Assembly: GCA_012031265.1 (NCBI GenBank)
Contig: JAAUTY010000010.1
Location: 1 to 64,000 of the forward strand
Reading direction: 5' to 3'
Source: Spirulinaceae cyanobacterium SM2_1_0
GTDB lineage: Bacteria; Cyanobacteriota; Cyanobacteriia; Cyanobacteriales; Spirulinaceae
DNA length: 64,000 nt
Part shown: positions 16,900-24,849 of the stretch, piece after piece
Layout: each line of letters opens with the position of its first letter
Position numbering within the stretch: the stretch's first letter is position 1
The notes under the pieces: model-generated
Told to the model about the DNA's origin: nothing
The model's input: the letters and a program-made list of their open reading frames with translations, nothing else
Databases searched by the model: none
Translations under genes and position numbers: made by a program

Positions 16900-17469
16900 T
16901 TAAAATGATCCAAATTTATAGAGAAAAGTAAATTGCCCCAACTCTTTTTCTGTCCAAGGGTAGGCACCATTTAAAGTTACTCCATCCAATGACTTCACAA
17001 GGATAGGGAATAGCCTGCCCTTATCAGACAGTAATATACAGTCATCACTATGCTCTAAAAAAATATTTACAGCACTCAGGATAAGTAGATGAATAGATTC
17101 ATAATGGGGAGGGTTTCCTCTAATCCAAATATGCATATTCGGATTAATCCCAAATTCGGCGCTAACAATTTTTGGAAATTCATGCTTTATAGCCCCAACA
17201 ATTAATCCTCTGCCTTTCAGGCATTTTTTTCTATCTTCTCTGACATCCACAGCATGTCTTAGGGCTAATTTCAGCAATAGAAATTCAAGCAGTTCTCTTG
17301 ATTCTACATCCATGGATGCCTCCAAGAGATAGACTTCTCCAAAAATTTGGCTCCGTTCTTCTAAAGTCCAGATATGACCATCAACCTTATCGACCGCAAC
17401 TGTAAGCCCACCTGGGCACTTTGATTCTTCCATCATCTGGCGAGAAGGTATATTGAATAGCCAGTACAT
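16900..17469 (-). CDS. Immunity-like protein of the RHS module (distal)
   Basis: A soluble 189-residue protein in A+T-rich DNA without HIP1 sites. Segments such as GGLTVAVDKVDGHIWTLEER, FLLLKLALRHAVDVREDRKK and PHYESIHLLILSAVNIFLEH suggest a mixed alpha/beta fold; I do not recognise a named family. It is the third gene reading away from the RHS toxin fragment, 36 bases after the 108-residue gene and in the same direction. This is the position in which immunity genes of polymorphic toxin modules stack up. The immunity role is inferred from position only; it could serve a toxin now lost. Confidence 0.6.
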   Translation of the reverse strand: MYWLFNIPSRQMMEESKCPGGLTVAVDKVDGHIWTLEERSQIFGEVYLLEASMDVESRELLEFLLLKLALRHAVDVREDRKKCLKGRGLIVGAIKHEFPKIVSAEFGINPNMHIWIRGNPPHYESIHLLILSAVNIFLEHSDDCILLSDKGRLFPILVKSLDGVTLNGAYPWTEKELGQFTFLYKFGSF

Positions 17470-17505
17470 TGGCTTAGAATCTACAAGTCTTGTGGATTCA
17501 AATTT

Positions 17506-17832
17506 CTATGTAGAAGCGATTGCGGAGTGATGCTTCCTATGGATTTCCATCTTAGCAATCTCGTAAGCTTGCTGCACCGTGATCTTGGGATCTCGATAAT
17601 GAGATGGAAGGATAATCCACTCTTCCCATATCGGGTGTATATCTTCAATAAGCTCTGAGGCATCAAGCGCTGATAAATCAAGCCCGAGATAGATTGTGCC
17701 ACCTTCGGATTTGCCAGCATTACCAAAATTCAAATCTACTTGCTTACCTGATGAAAGAGATAAAGACAAGATGCTCGGCTGTATAGCCTTTTCGTTTCCA
17801 CTGGTTGTAAATAAATCGTAAAACTCTCTCAT
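17506..17832 (-). CDS. Probable cognate immunity protein of RHS toxin module
   Basis: A 108-residue acidic soluble protein starting 14 bases after the toxin stop codon, in the same direction. The start MREFYDLFTTSGNEKAIQPS leads into a beta-rich middle (ILSLSLSSGKQVDLNFGNAG and GGTIYLGLDLSALDASELIE) and a helical end (KITVQQAYEIAKMEIHRKHH). I do not recognise a family. Small acidic proteins encoded directly behind an RHS C-terminal toxin are usually its immunity partner; here that is inference from position and size. Confidence 0.65.
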   Translation of the reverse strand: MREFYDLFTTSGNEKAIQPSILSLSLSSGKQVDLNFGNAGKSEGGTIYLGLDLSALDASELIEDIHPIWEEWIILPSHYRDPKITVQQAYEIAKMEIHRKHHSAIAST

Positions 17833-17845
17833 TTCCTAATACCTG

Positions 17846-19024
17846 CTAGGGTTTATAGACAATAGTTCCTAACCAGGGAGCAGCAATAAACCTATCTAGA
17901 GGCACACTATACGAAGAGCCAGAGCCTACGGGAAGTGGATCCCTTAAAAAGACACTGCCACCTTCTATTTTATCAATCACTACTGCATGTTCACCACCCA
18001 GAGAATCCGATATTATCGTAGCTCCGACAGGCCCTCCATCAAGAGCACTAACAAGCTCCTCTGTAGTCCTGTTGCTTGCAAAAGTAAATCCGCTCAGCTC
18101 AGGAACATCACAGGCTTTTCCTATTCTATTTAGTGCATCAGGTATGTTACTTAAATTCGCACCATCCAAACCAGTTCCTACCCATGAATAATCAAATGTC
18201 TGTCCTCTGATAGGTTGGCCTGCTGGAGGAGTATAACTGCCCTTGTATTCATCTGGGAACACACTATTCCCCTTAGCATACAGGTTATTGAATTCACCAC
18301 CACCCTGTCCATATCTTAGCCCATTGGGAGTTAGTCGAAAATTGGCACCAGTCCAGACAATTACAGGCAAAAAAGGAAGTATATCCCACCAAGTCGTTTC
18401 CCCATTCATTATGTTCACGGTGCTTTGGATCATACCAACCCCAGCACCAAGGAGATCGTATCCTAATGCCCCCTTTGCCCACCAGGGAGCCGCCTGTAAA
18501 CTAGAGAATGGTGCAGCAAAGGAGCTGATCCAAGTGCTTGATATTGCTCCAGCCAATCGCCCGATATTGAAGCCAATCCCACTGTGATTTTGTGTTGCGG
18601 TTGTGCCGTATATCTGACGACGGGCAAAAGTGCTGCCCCCAAAAGTCATTGCATCCCCAAACCCAGCAAAGAAACGGTCGTACTCCGAGATCGCATCCTC
18701 AATGCTGCCCCCGTTCCGCAAAACGCCAAATGACCGAGTCGTCGTGTACTGGAAACCTGCTCCAATCGCCGTCAATGTCGCAATTGCCGCTGCCTCCTGC
18801 AAGCTCGTCACATACCCACTCGGGTCAGTATTGACCACCGGATTGGCATGAGCATACTGATAGTCATGCAAACTCATCGGGTCAGTCAGCGTCCCCTGAT
18901 AAGCATCCGCCGCAATAAACTGCCCCAACGTCGGGTCGTAATACCGCGCCCGCAGATAATCCAACCCCGTCACCGCATCCCGCTGCTCGCCCGCAAACAG
19001 ATACCCCGTCCTCGCTTGGGTCGT
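17846..19024 (-). pseudogene. Orphan RHS-repeat C-terminal fragment with toxin-like domain
   Basis: The open frame starts behind a TGA at 19025 and reads GYLFAGEQRDAVTGLDYLR, then RARYYDPTLGQFIAADAYQG and YQYAHANPVVNTDPSGY. This is the hallmark RHS-repeat-associated core that precedes the variable toxin tip. The long RHS shell upstream is absent, so the gene is a displaced C-terminal end with no proper start (a GTG at 18973 could serve). The remaining roughly 320 residues have hydrophobic segments (residues 110-190), then a C-terminal domain with KACDVP, GGEHAVVIDKIEGGSVFLRD and a final WLGTIVYKP. The Cys...His...Asp order resembles papain- or C39-like peptidase toxin domains; that assignment is inference. 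Confidence 0.75.
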
Positions 19025-19129
19025 TCAACTTGCGAAAGGTCGTACTCGTAGATGACAGCTCTGACGACTATGTCTGTGGAGAATGCAAGCGATTCGGCGT
19101 TTCGCAGTGATCTATGCTGAGGTTGGGAG

Positions 19130-19522
19130 CTAAAGACGCATTCGCTCTCGCTCTGCCAAACGCTCTGGAGTATTGAGTTTTAGCAGTTGAACTGTTGTGC
19201 GTCCTTCTGGCGTTTGACCCCAAATTCTGGTGCCCTGTTGACAGAAGTGCTCATTCCAAGCCTGAGTACGAGGATTGAACAAGAAGCGATACTTCCCTGT
19301 TTGCGGGTCGAAGGAGCCCAGGTCACTACCTTTGTAGCGATTGCAGCGCCAACAGGCATAAGCCAGGTTATCGGCTGCGGTGACACCACCGTGTTTTAGA
19401 GCAATCACGTGGTCGACTTCGTGGGCATAGAAGCTGAGAGGGGCAGGAATTAGACAGTATTCACAATGATCGCCAGCCCGCTCCATCACGGCCCGTCGCA
19501 GAGACTCGGAAATGTAGGTCAC
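19130..19522 (-). CDS. HNH endonuclease
   Basis: A 130-residue single-domain HNH nuclease. The zinc-binding Cys pairs are C-x2-C in GDHCEYCLIP and in ACWRCNRYKG. The catalytic motif is AHEVDHVIALKHGG followed by DNLAYACWRCN. The C-terminal part (TPEGRTTVQLLKLNTPERLA) matches a common cyanobacterial HNH family beginning MTYISESLRRAVMERAG. Its start codon overlaps the stop codon of the upstream small gene (19519) by four bases, so the two are translationally coupled. The target is unknown; possibilities are defence, toxin or homing roles. No intron or transposon context is visible. Confidence 0.9.
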   Translation of the reverse strand: MTYISESLRRAVMERAGDHCEYCLIPAPLSFYAHEVDHVIALKHGGVTAADNLAYACWRCNRYKGSDLGSFDPQTGKYRFLFNPRTQAWNEHFCQQGTRIWGQTPEGRTTVQLLKLNTPERLAERERMRL

Positions 19523-19872
19523 GATGCAGTTTCGGTCGTCAGGTAAGGCAGATTGCCAGCTTTCAGCAAGACGATGAGGTGTTCGATACGCTCATATTCG
19601 TCGAGTTCTTGGGATTCGGTGGGGGTAAGGCTGCCCTCGGCGCTACGGTTGAGGAGATCGCGCAGACGAGATTGCATTGTGGGGGTAGGGCGAAATGCGG
19701 CTATTTGGTCGGGGGTAGGCTGACTGGTCAAAAAACTCAGGATGTAGTGGTAGACCGGAGCGGAAAGCAGGTCGGGCTGGAGACAGCGGCGCAGTAGCTC
19801 TGGCAATTGATCGCGGATGGGGTCGAGTCGCTCCATCAGATCATCAGGAATTTCGATTGTGAGGCTGGCCAT
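19519..19872 (-). CDS. Small partner protein co-encoded with HNH endonuclease
   Basis: A 117-residue soluble protein: an N-terminal beta-strand and helix (MASLTIEIPDDLMERLDPIR), a middle with PVYHYILSFLTSQPTPDQIA and RPTPTMQSRLRDLLNRSAEG, and an acidic helix SQELDEYERIEHLIVLLKAG. I recall this family, often annotated only as hypothetical, directly upstream of HNH nuclease genes of this type in several cyanobacteria. The beginning resembles the short strand-helix DNA-binding start of small antitoxins, but I cannot confirm a ribbon-helix-helix fold. The four-base overlap with the nuclease gene suggests a stoichiometric pair. A nuclease-restraining role is inference. Confidence 0.8.
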   Translation of the reverse strand: MASLTIEIPDDLMERLDPIRDQLPELLRRCLQPDLLSAPVYHYILSFLTSQPTPDQIAAFRPTPTMQSRLRDLLNRSAEGSLTPTESQELDEYERIEHLIVLLKAGNLPYLTTETAS

Positions 19873-20050
19873 AGAGGTTGCGAGTCTTGGCTACTGAGGT
19901 TTCGATGTCTGAATTGTAAGCTCGCTGAGGGCGTCGAGCTAGGGCATGAGGCGAAGTTGACGGGCGAGTTGCCAGTCGGGGGGGGATGATGCAGCTGCCT
20001 TTGAGGAAGGTGGGGGTGAGGAGGATGGGGTTGTTGTCGGGGGCGGCTAG
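19665..20050. repeat. Direct duplication, copy 2 (occupied target site)
   Basis: Near-identical to 16191-16575, same orientation. It covers the first two thirds of the HNH-partner gene and the DNA upstream of it. It ends at CTAG (20047-20050), where MITE copy C is inserted. Beyond the MITE, homology resumes weakly (CTAGGGT, then scattered matches). Confidence 0.9.
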
Positions 20051-20187
20051 TACCGCTACGCGGAATTTTGAGTTCTGAGTTTTGAGTGATGAGTGCAGAC
20101 AATACGGGCATCCTACGGCTCCTGAATGGGCATCTCATTTCCGCCGCCTTGTACTAGGGTGAGGAGGAGTGCTTGATGGGAGGGCAT
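19940..20187 (-). pseudogene. Small gene interrupted by MITE copy C
   Basis: Reading from the ATG at 20187 gives MPSHQALLLTL, then the MITE, then AAPDNNPILLTPTFLKG on the far side. With the element and one CTAG removed, the frame is continuous and parallels MFSYQELTPTLAAPDNNPI of the other copy. An extra G in the G-run near 19978 shifts the frame later. The gene is therefore doubly broken. Confidence 0.6.
20047..20157 (-). repeat. MITE-like element copy C (inverse orientation)
   Basis: A 111-bp element in the opposite orientation to the other copies: CTAGTACCGCTACGCGG at its left end and CCGCCGCCTTGTACTAG at its right. The sequence is almost identical to copies B and E. CTAG is present on both sides, whereas the homologous empty site at 16572 has a single CTAG. 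Confidence 0.95.
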
Positions 20188-20303
20188 CGTTTGATCACTA
20201 CAGATCCTGAGATCCTGGAGAGCCGTACAAATTGAGAAGGATGGGCCGGTCACACTACTACTGGAACGAGGGGCAGAGATCACGGCACTGCCAGCGATCT
20301 GAC

Positions 20304-22610
20304 CTAACTAGCGTATGCCGTTTCAGTTTTTGCTGTGGTCTCGCTTACTTCGCCGAGACGACGCAAGCTCAGCACATCGCTCATCTGACGAATTTGATTA
20401 AAGGTGCGCTCGAGTTGATTGCGATCGCGGATTTCAATCCCCAGATTAATCAGCGCTGGCTTGCCCGTGTTGGTCGTCACCTCAGCCCGGCAGACATTGA
20501 TATTTTGATCGCTTAGCTTGGCGAGAATATCTTTCATAATCCCAACTCGATCGATGACTTCCACGCGGATATTGACGCGGTAACTCGTGGCGCGACCTGT
20601 CTCAGCCACTGGGTTCCAGCCGACGGGAATCAAGCGATCGCCCATCGTATGGTCAAGATTGTTACAGCCCTGGCGGTGAATGGAAATCCCCCGACCGCGT
20701 GTCACTACACCGACAATGGGTTCACCCGGCACCGGATTGCAACAACCTGCTAGGAAGTGCATCAAACCTTCAACACCGACAATCGGCGCATTGCTGCTAC
20801 TCGTACTCGGCGTACTCCGAGCCGGCAGCGCCAATGCTTCTCCTTCACGCTCCAGGTAGCTCGCCGTCTCCACGGTCTCGATCGGCTGCAAGGCCCGAAT
20901 CGCCTCGCGCAGGCGGTTGACCACAGCATTTAAGGTCACTTCGCCATAACCGAGTGCGGCGAGGAGATCATCGACGGTCTGATAGTTGCACCGCTCAGCG
21001 ACCACTTGCATCGGTTCTGACTTGAGCAAGGTGTCAAAACCGCTGCGACCCACTTCTTTTTCCAAGAGGTCGCGGCCGCGCGTGACATTTTCGTCACGGT
21101 GCGATCGCTTATACCATTGGCGAATGCGATTGCGCGCGCTGGGGGTCACCGCAAAGTTGAGCCAGTCGAGGCTGGGGTGACTATTTTTGCTGGTCAAAAT
21201 CTCAACAATATCGCCATTATGGAGCGGAGCATCCAAAACCGACCAGCGCTCATTCACTCGCGCCCCCTTCATGTGATTACCCACCTCAGTATGGATGCGA
21301 TAAGCAAAATCAACCGGCGTCGCCCCCCGTGCCAGCGACATCACATCGCCCTGTGGGGTGAACACATAGATGTCGTCGTCGAACAGATTCTCTCGCAGAT
21401 TTTCGTAATACTCCTGAGCATCCTTGAGGTCGTTTTGCCATTCGAGCAACTGCCGCAACCAGGTAAACTTTTCATCTTCCGATGACAGATTAATGGCGCT
21501 AGATCCACCCGTCTCCTTATATTTCCAGTGTGCCGCAATACCATATTCAGCAATACGATGCATTTCGAGCGTCCGGATTTGGACTTCTAGCGGCCGCCCC
21601 GTGGAACCGACCACCGTTGTATGCAGGGATTGATAACGATTGGGCTTCGGCAAGCCAATGTAGTCCTTGAAGCGGCCGGGAATCGGCTTGAAGACATCAT
21701 GAACGACGGCTAGGGCACGATAGCAACTATCTTTTGAGTCATTGATGATTCTGACGGCTGCAATGTCGTAGATCTCGTGAAACTCCTTCTGCTGCCGCTG
21801 CATTTTCTGGTAAATGCTGTAGAGATGCTTGGGACGACCCTTCAGCTCCCAAACGTTGATTCCCAACTCACGCAAGCGTTGGCGTAGCGTTTCGAGCACT
21901 TGCTCGATGCGTTCCTCGCGATCGCTCCGTCGCTCCGCCACCAGGGTCTGAATTTTCCGATAAGCATCGGGTTCTAAATACTTAAAGCTAAGATCTTCTA
22001 GCTCCCATTTGAAACGACCAATCCCCAAGCGATTGGCGAGAGGGGCAAAAATCTCACGGGTTTCCTGAGCAATGTGTTGTTGCTTTTCGGGCAGCAAATG
22101 CTCCAACGTCCGCATATTGTGTAGGCGGTCGGCAAGCTTGACGATGATGACGCGGATGTCCTTCGCCATCGCCAAAAACATCCGACGGAAATTCTCGGCC
22201 TGACGCTCAGTTTTGCTAGAAAAGTTGAAGCTGGAAAGCTTGGTTACACCTTCCACCAAGCAGCGGACTTCAACCCCGAACTCAGCTTCGATCTGCTCAG
22301 GGGAAACATGGGTATCCTCAACCACATCATGCAGAAAACCTGCTGCAATCGTCGTACTATCACCGCCTAGATCGCGCAGTAAGCTGGCGACGGCAACGGG
22401 ATGAGCAATATAGGGTTCGCCCGACTTGCGGTACTGACCCTGGTGTAACTCGTAGGCAAACTGAAAGGCTCGGCAGATCAGGTGCGTGTCGTTTCCTGGT
22501 GTGCGGGCGGTACCATCCGAGTTCAGCAAGCAATCACTCAACCAAGATGGCAGAGTGAGATCGGTTGGGGGCGTGTACAAGTTGGCTATCGACGACAGAG
22601 GTGCGTTCAT
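20304..22610 (-). CDS. rel: Bifunctional (p)ppGpp synthase/hydrolase (RelA/SpoT)
   Basis: A 768-residue long RSH enzyme that makes and degrades the alarmone (p)ppGpp in the cytoplasm. Domains in order: HD hydrolase (about 50-200, with AAGFLHDVVEDTH, the intact HDxxED metal site), synthetase (about 255-370, with GRFKDYIGLPKPNRYQSLHT and VQIRTLEMHRIAEYGIAAHW), TGS (about 415-480, DDDIYVFTPQGDVMSLARGA), a helical/zinc-finger region (LAGCCNPVPGEPIVG) and a C-terminal ACT domain (about 670-745). The hydrolase motif is intact, so it is bifunctional, as expected for the main RSH of cyanobacteria. The ATG at 22610 is preferred over the GTG at 22616. It is divergent from the PatD-like gene. Confidence 0.95.
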   Translation of the reverse strand: MNAPLSSIANLYTPPTDLTLPSWLSDCLLNSDGTARTPGNDTHLICRAFQFAYELHQGQYRKSGEPYIAHPVAVASLLRDLGGDSTTIAAGFLHDVVEDTHVSPEQIEAEFGVEVRCLVEGVTKLSSFNFSSKTERQAENFRRMFLAMAKDIRVIIVKLADRLHNMRTLEHLLPEKQQHIAQETREIFAPLANRLGIGRFKWELEDLSFKYLEPDAYRKIQTLVAERRSDREERIEQVLETLRQRLRELGINVWELKGRPKHLYSIYQKMQRQQKEFHEIYDIAAVRIINDSKDSCYRALAVVHDVFKPIPGRFKDYIGLPKPNRYQSLHTTVVGSTGRPLEVQIRTLEMHRIAEYGIAAHWKYKETGGSSAINLSSEDEKFTWLRQLLEWQNDLKDAQEYYENLRENLFDDDIYVFTPQGDVMSLARGATPVDFAYRIHTEVGNHMKGARVNERWSVLDAPLHNGDIVEILTSKNSHPSLDWLNFAVTPSARNRIRQWYKRSHRDENVTRGRDLLEKEVGRSGFDTLLKSEPMQVVAERCNYQTVDDLLAALGYGEVTLNAVVNRLREAIRALQPIETVETASYLEREGEALALPARSTPSTSSSNAPIVGVEGLMHFLAGCCNPVPGEPIVGVVTRGRGISIHRQGCNNLDHTMGDRLIPVGWNPVAETGRATSYRVNIRVEVIDRVGIMKDILAKLSDQNINVCRAEVTTNTGKPALINLGIEIRDRNQLERTFNQIRQMSDVLSLRRLGEVSETTAKTETAYAS

Positions 22611-22817
22611 GGGCACAGTCGGGGGGAATGGCGATAAGCGACGAGCTGGCAGTCAATGCCCTGTAGCTTGTACTGATGGCAGCCAGCGCTGAATCGGAGC
22701 AAGCTGTCTTGAATCAAGCTTGAGAACAAGCCTCGAGTCAATAGACAACTGGCAGCCGGTTGGAGTGCCCAAAACGCAATACTATTCATATAAAGTTTAT
22801 CGCAGTTCGACTTGTTA

Positions 22818-23186
22818 ATGTTGTCTTCCCAACATTGCGCTCGTTATCAGCAGTTTTTGGTCAGTTTACAGGTGCTGCAACAGACCATAAGCAACGAGAA
22901 TGCAGCTAAATCTACGCTCAACGAGAATTTTCGGCAAGCGAAACAGGTGTACCAGTCAGAGATCGTCCCCTTAAATAGCGAGGGATTGGAGGGCGCGATC
23001 GCCAGTCGCTGGCAGTCAATTCAAACCGAACTCAACCGCACCTTCCGACTGTTGCAGACGGATATCAGCTTCTTACAAATGGCCCGCCAGAGTACCACAA
23101 CTCAGCAGCGTCGCGCCAGTTGCCAGCAGCAGTTGACGCGCTTGATTGCGGGCTGCGAAGCGGCGATCGCCCTCGGAAATCATTAG
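22818..23186 (+). CDS. PatD-like (heterocyst frequency control) family protein
   Basis: A 122-residue all-helical protein with heptad-like Leu/Gln spacing (QQFLVSLQVLQQTI, LNENFRQAKQVYQ) and a C-terminal half ASRWQSIQTELNRTFRLLQ then DISFLQMARQSTTTQQRR. This pattern resembles the PatD family, which influences heterocyst frequency in Anabaena but also occurs in strains without heterocysts. No heterocyst genes are seen here, so the role in this organism is open. The ATG at 22818 is preferred over TTG 22812. The zinc-ribbon gene follows downstream. Confidence 0.6.
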   Translation: MLSSQHCARYQQFLVSLQVLQQTISNENAAKSTLNENFRQAKQVYQSEIVPLNSEGLEGAIASRWQSIQTELNRTFRLLQTDISFLQMARQSTTTQQRRASCQQQLTRLIAGCEAAIALGNH

Positions 23187-23292
23187 GCGATCGCGCGACC
23201 CCGGCACGCAGACTTTGGTGAAAACACTGACGGCACGGCTACGCGCCGTTAAAATGGGTAGTCTCGATCGTTGCGGCAAGGAGAAGCAAGTC

Positions 23293-23892
23293 GTGGACTG
23301 CCCCAAATGCAAGAATGTGGTGCTGTTGGAGACCCGCTTGGCGGGTGAACTGCCAGCGGCTCGCTGCTCACAGTGCGGTGGCAGTTGGTTGCCCGCCCTC
23401 GCCTATCAGCAGTGGCAACGAGAGCGACCCAACCACAATGCCAGCCCAGAACATCTCCTGAATGGCAGCTACATCCACCTCCAACCCTCAGAATTTGACA
23501 CCAAAGCCTGCCTCTGTCCCCAATGCCGCCGCTATTTATCACGTACCCGCGTCGAGTCCAAACCCCCATTCTTCCTGGAACATTGCCAGGAATGTGAAGG
23601 TTTCTGGTTTGATGCGGGTGAATGGGAAGCGCTGCGACAATTGGGCCTCGCCAACAGCTTGCCAGAATTATTTGATCCACAGTGGCAGGCGCAATTTCGC
23701 GAGCAGCAGCAGATTCAGGCGGAGCGGCAGCAAATGATTGATAAGCTCGGTCCTGATTTGGCTCAGAAGATTGTTGAGCTAACTGATACCATCCTCGATC
23801 ATAAAAACGGCGACTTTGCCCTCGCTTACATCATGCGTAAGGCGGTCAACAATCCCAATATCGAAAACTTCAAGGATGAGAAAATCGTCTAG
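23293..23892 (+). CDS. TFIIB-type zinc-ribbon protein
   Basis: About 199 residues with two zinc-ribbon modules of the zf-TFIIB/DUF-type family: CPKCKNVV...CSQCGGSW (about residues 3-37) and CPQCRRY...HCQECEGFWFDAGEW (about 77-118). The second has the characteristic C-x2-C-x-G-x-W-F/L-D-x-G-E ending. A helical Gln-rich tail follows. I place the start at GTG 23293, which has AAGGAG about ten bases upstream and puts the first Cys at residue 3 as in the family. An in-frame ATG at 23254 is the alternative. Function unknown; zinc binding is supported by the eight Cys. Confidence 0.8.
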   Translation: MDCPKCKNVVLLETRLAGELPAARCSQCGGSWLPALAYQQWQRERPNHNASPEHLLNGSYIHLQPSEFDTKACLCPQCRRYLSRTRVESKPPFFLEHCQECEGFWFDAGEWEALRQLGLANSLPELFDPQWQAQFREQQQIQAERQQMIDKLGPDLAQKIVELTDTILDHKNGDFALAYIMRKAVNNPNIENFKDEKIV

Positions 23893-24031
23893 GGTGTGTT
23901 ATCGTCCAGCCGACAAGCTTTGTTGCGATTCTCCTGATGTTGGCGCTGACTGACAGCATAGTTCCAGGCTAAAGGTTGTGCCCGCGCCAGGGGTTGTTCT
24001 GCCGTGAGTTGGGTCAGGTGAGTCTGCAAGG

Positions 24032-24154
24032 TCACCGCGATCGGGAGATCGCGATCGCGCCGACCAGAATTTCTGCTGGTGAGCATCCCAAGAGGCGCGC
24101 AAAAGCGGCATTACAAAACTGGTATTGGTAGGCGACCCAATCACTGAGATGCTC
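24032..24154 (-). pseudogene. PAS-domain remnant
   Basis: About 40 codons between stops read EHLSDWVAYQYQFCNAAFAR and then LLGCSPAEILVGAIAISRSR. The N-A-A-F-A-R-L-L-G-x-S-P-x-E stretch is the classic first half of a sensory PAS domain. No start codon or continuation is present in frame, so this is a fragment of a lost signalling protein. Confidence 0.6.
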
Positions 24155-24195
24155 AAATCAGGCGGGTAGGAGTGGTTCCACGCTGTCAGGTTCTG

Positions 24196-24426
24196 CTAGG
24201 GACGCGGTCTCAGTTTGGCGATGCGATCGAGGTTTCGGCGTCGCGGTGGGCTGGAAAATAGGTCTAGGCTCACTTTATTATGCTGAAAGCTGTTTGAGAG
24301 TCTGCTGTTGAATGTCTGTGAGTGTTGCCAACAGCGGCGATCGCGCCCTTCGCTCTGATTGTGGTAGCAGACTTGACACTTCTCGAAAAAACAGTAACAA
24401 TAGATACAGAACAAAGATTCGTTCAT
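24196..24426 (-). CDS. Doubtful small Cys-rich protein
   Basis: A 76-codon frame from ATG 24426 with six Cys within its first 34 residues (MNESLFCIYCYCFFEKCQVC, then RRCWQ). The rest is basic and low-complexity. There is no family match that I recognise and no clear ribosome site. The Cys cluster is the only argument for coding; it could equally be chance. Confidence 0.25.
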   Translation of the reverse strand: MNESLFCIYCYCFFEKCQVCYHNQSEGRDRRCWQHSQTFNSRLSNSFQHNKVSLDLFSSPPRRRNLDRIAKLRPRP

Positions 24427-24524
24427 CTCTGTAACCCTAGTGGTCCGCAGAGACGGAAGTAGGGACACATCCCGAAGGAACGCGCCCCATAAACATCAGC
24501 CACAATTCTATGGAGGCGAATACC

Positions 24525-24668
24525 ATGCAACCTAATCACCGCAATCGCAATGATCGTCCCTCGATCGCGACTCAGTCACGCTTGCTCTTTCTCTCGCAGG
24601 AGCGTGCAAGCCTGAACCGTCAACAATCGATGCTGAACCGTGCCGCCCACCGTGTCGGCCTCAACTAG
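24525..24668 (+). CDS. Small basic protein, 47 residues
   Basis: A short frame with a good ribosome site (GGAGG about ten bases before ATG 24525) encodes 47 residues rich in Arg, Asn, Gln and Ser: MQPNHRNRNDRPSIATQSRL then LFLSQERASLNRQQSMLNRA to VGLN. A strong terminator follows about 80 bases after the stop, making a self-contained transcription unit. There is no membrane segment or Cys. The high Arg/Gln content could fit nucleic-acid or ribosome association, but no function is known to me. Confidence 0.55.
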   Translation: MQPNHRNRNDRPSIATQSRLLFLSQERASLNRQQSMLNRAAHRVGLN

Positions 24669-24746
24669 GTTCCGCAACTCACATTGCCATCTTGTGAATT
24701 GAGTCGCGAGCTTCTGAGATCAGGATTCAATCAGTTAGTTTGCCAC

Positions 24747-24788
24747 AGCAGCATCTTCAGCCCTCTGAAGGTGCTGCTTTACTTTTTT
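24747..24788 (+). terminator. Strong intrinsic terminator
   Basis: A 14-bp stem AGCAGCATCTTCAG/CTGAAGGTGCTGCT (one T.G wobble) with a CCCT loop is followed by TTACTTTTTT. It ends the unit carrying the 47-residue gene and insulates the Nudix gene. Confidence 0.9.
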
Positions 24789-24849
24789 GCGCACCTGTCT
24801 TGTATGTTTGAGGCTTAACCATCTCGAACCGAGTGAACCCATTGAGCTT

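Larger units (their letters stand above)
23893..24524. other. Gene-poor stretch with remnants
   Basis: This 630-bp stretch holds a PAS-domain remnant (24032-24154), a doubtful Cys-rich frame (24196-24426) and the region upstream of the small gene at 24525. HIP1 octamers are present (24050), so it is native DNA. I see no RNA gene. Confidence 0.4.
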
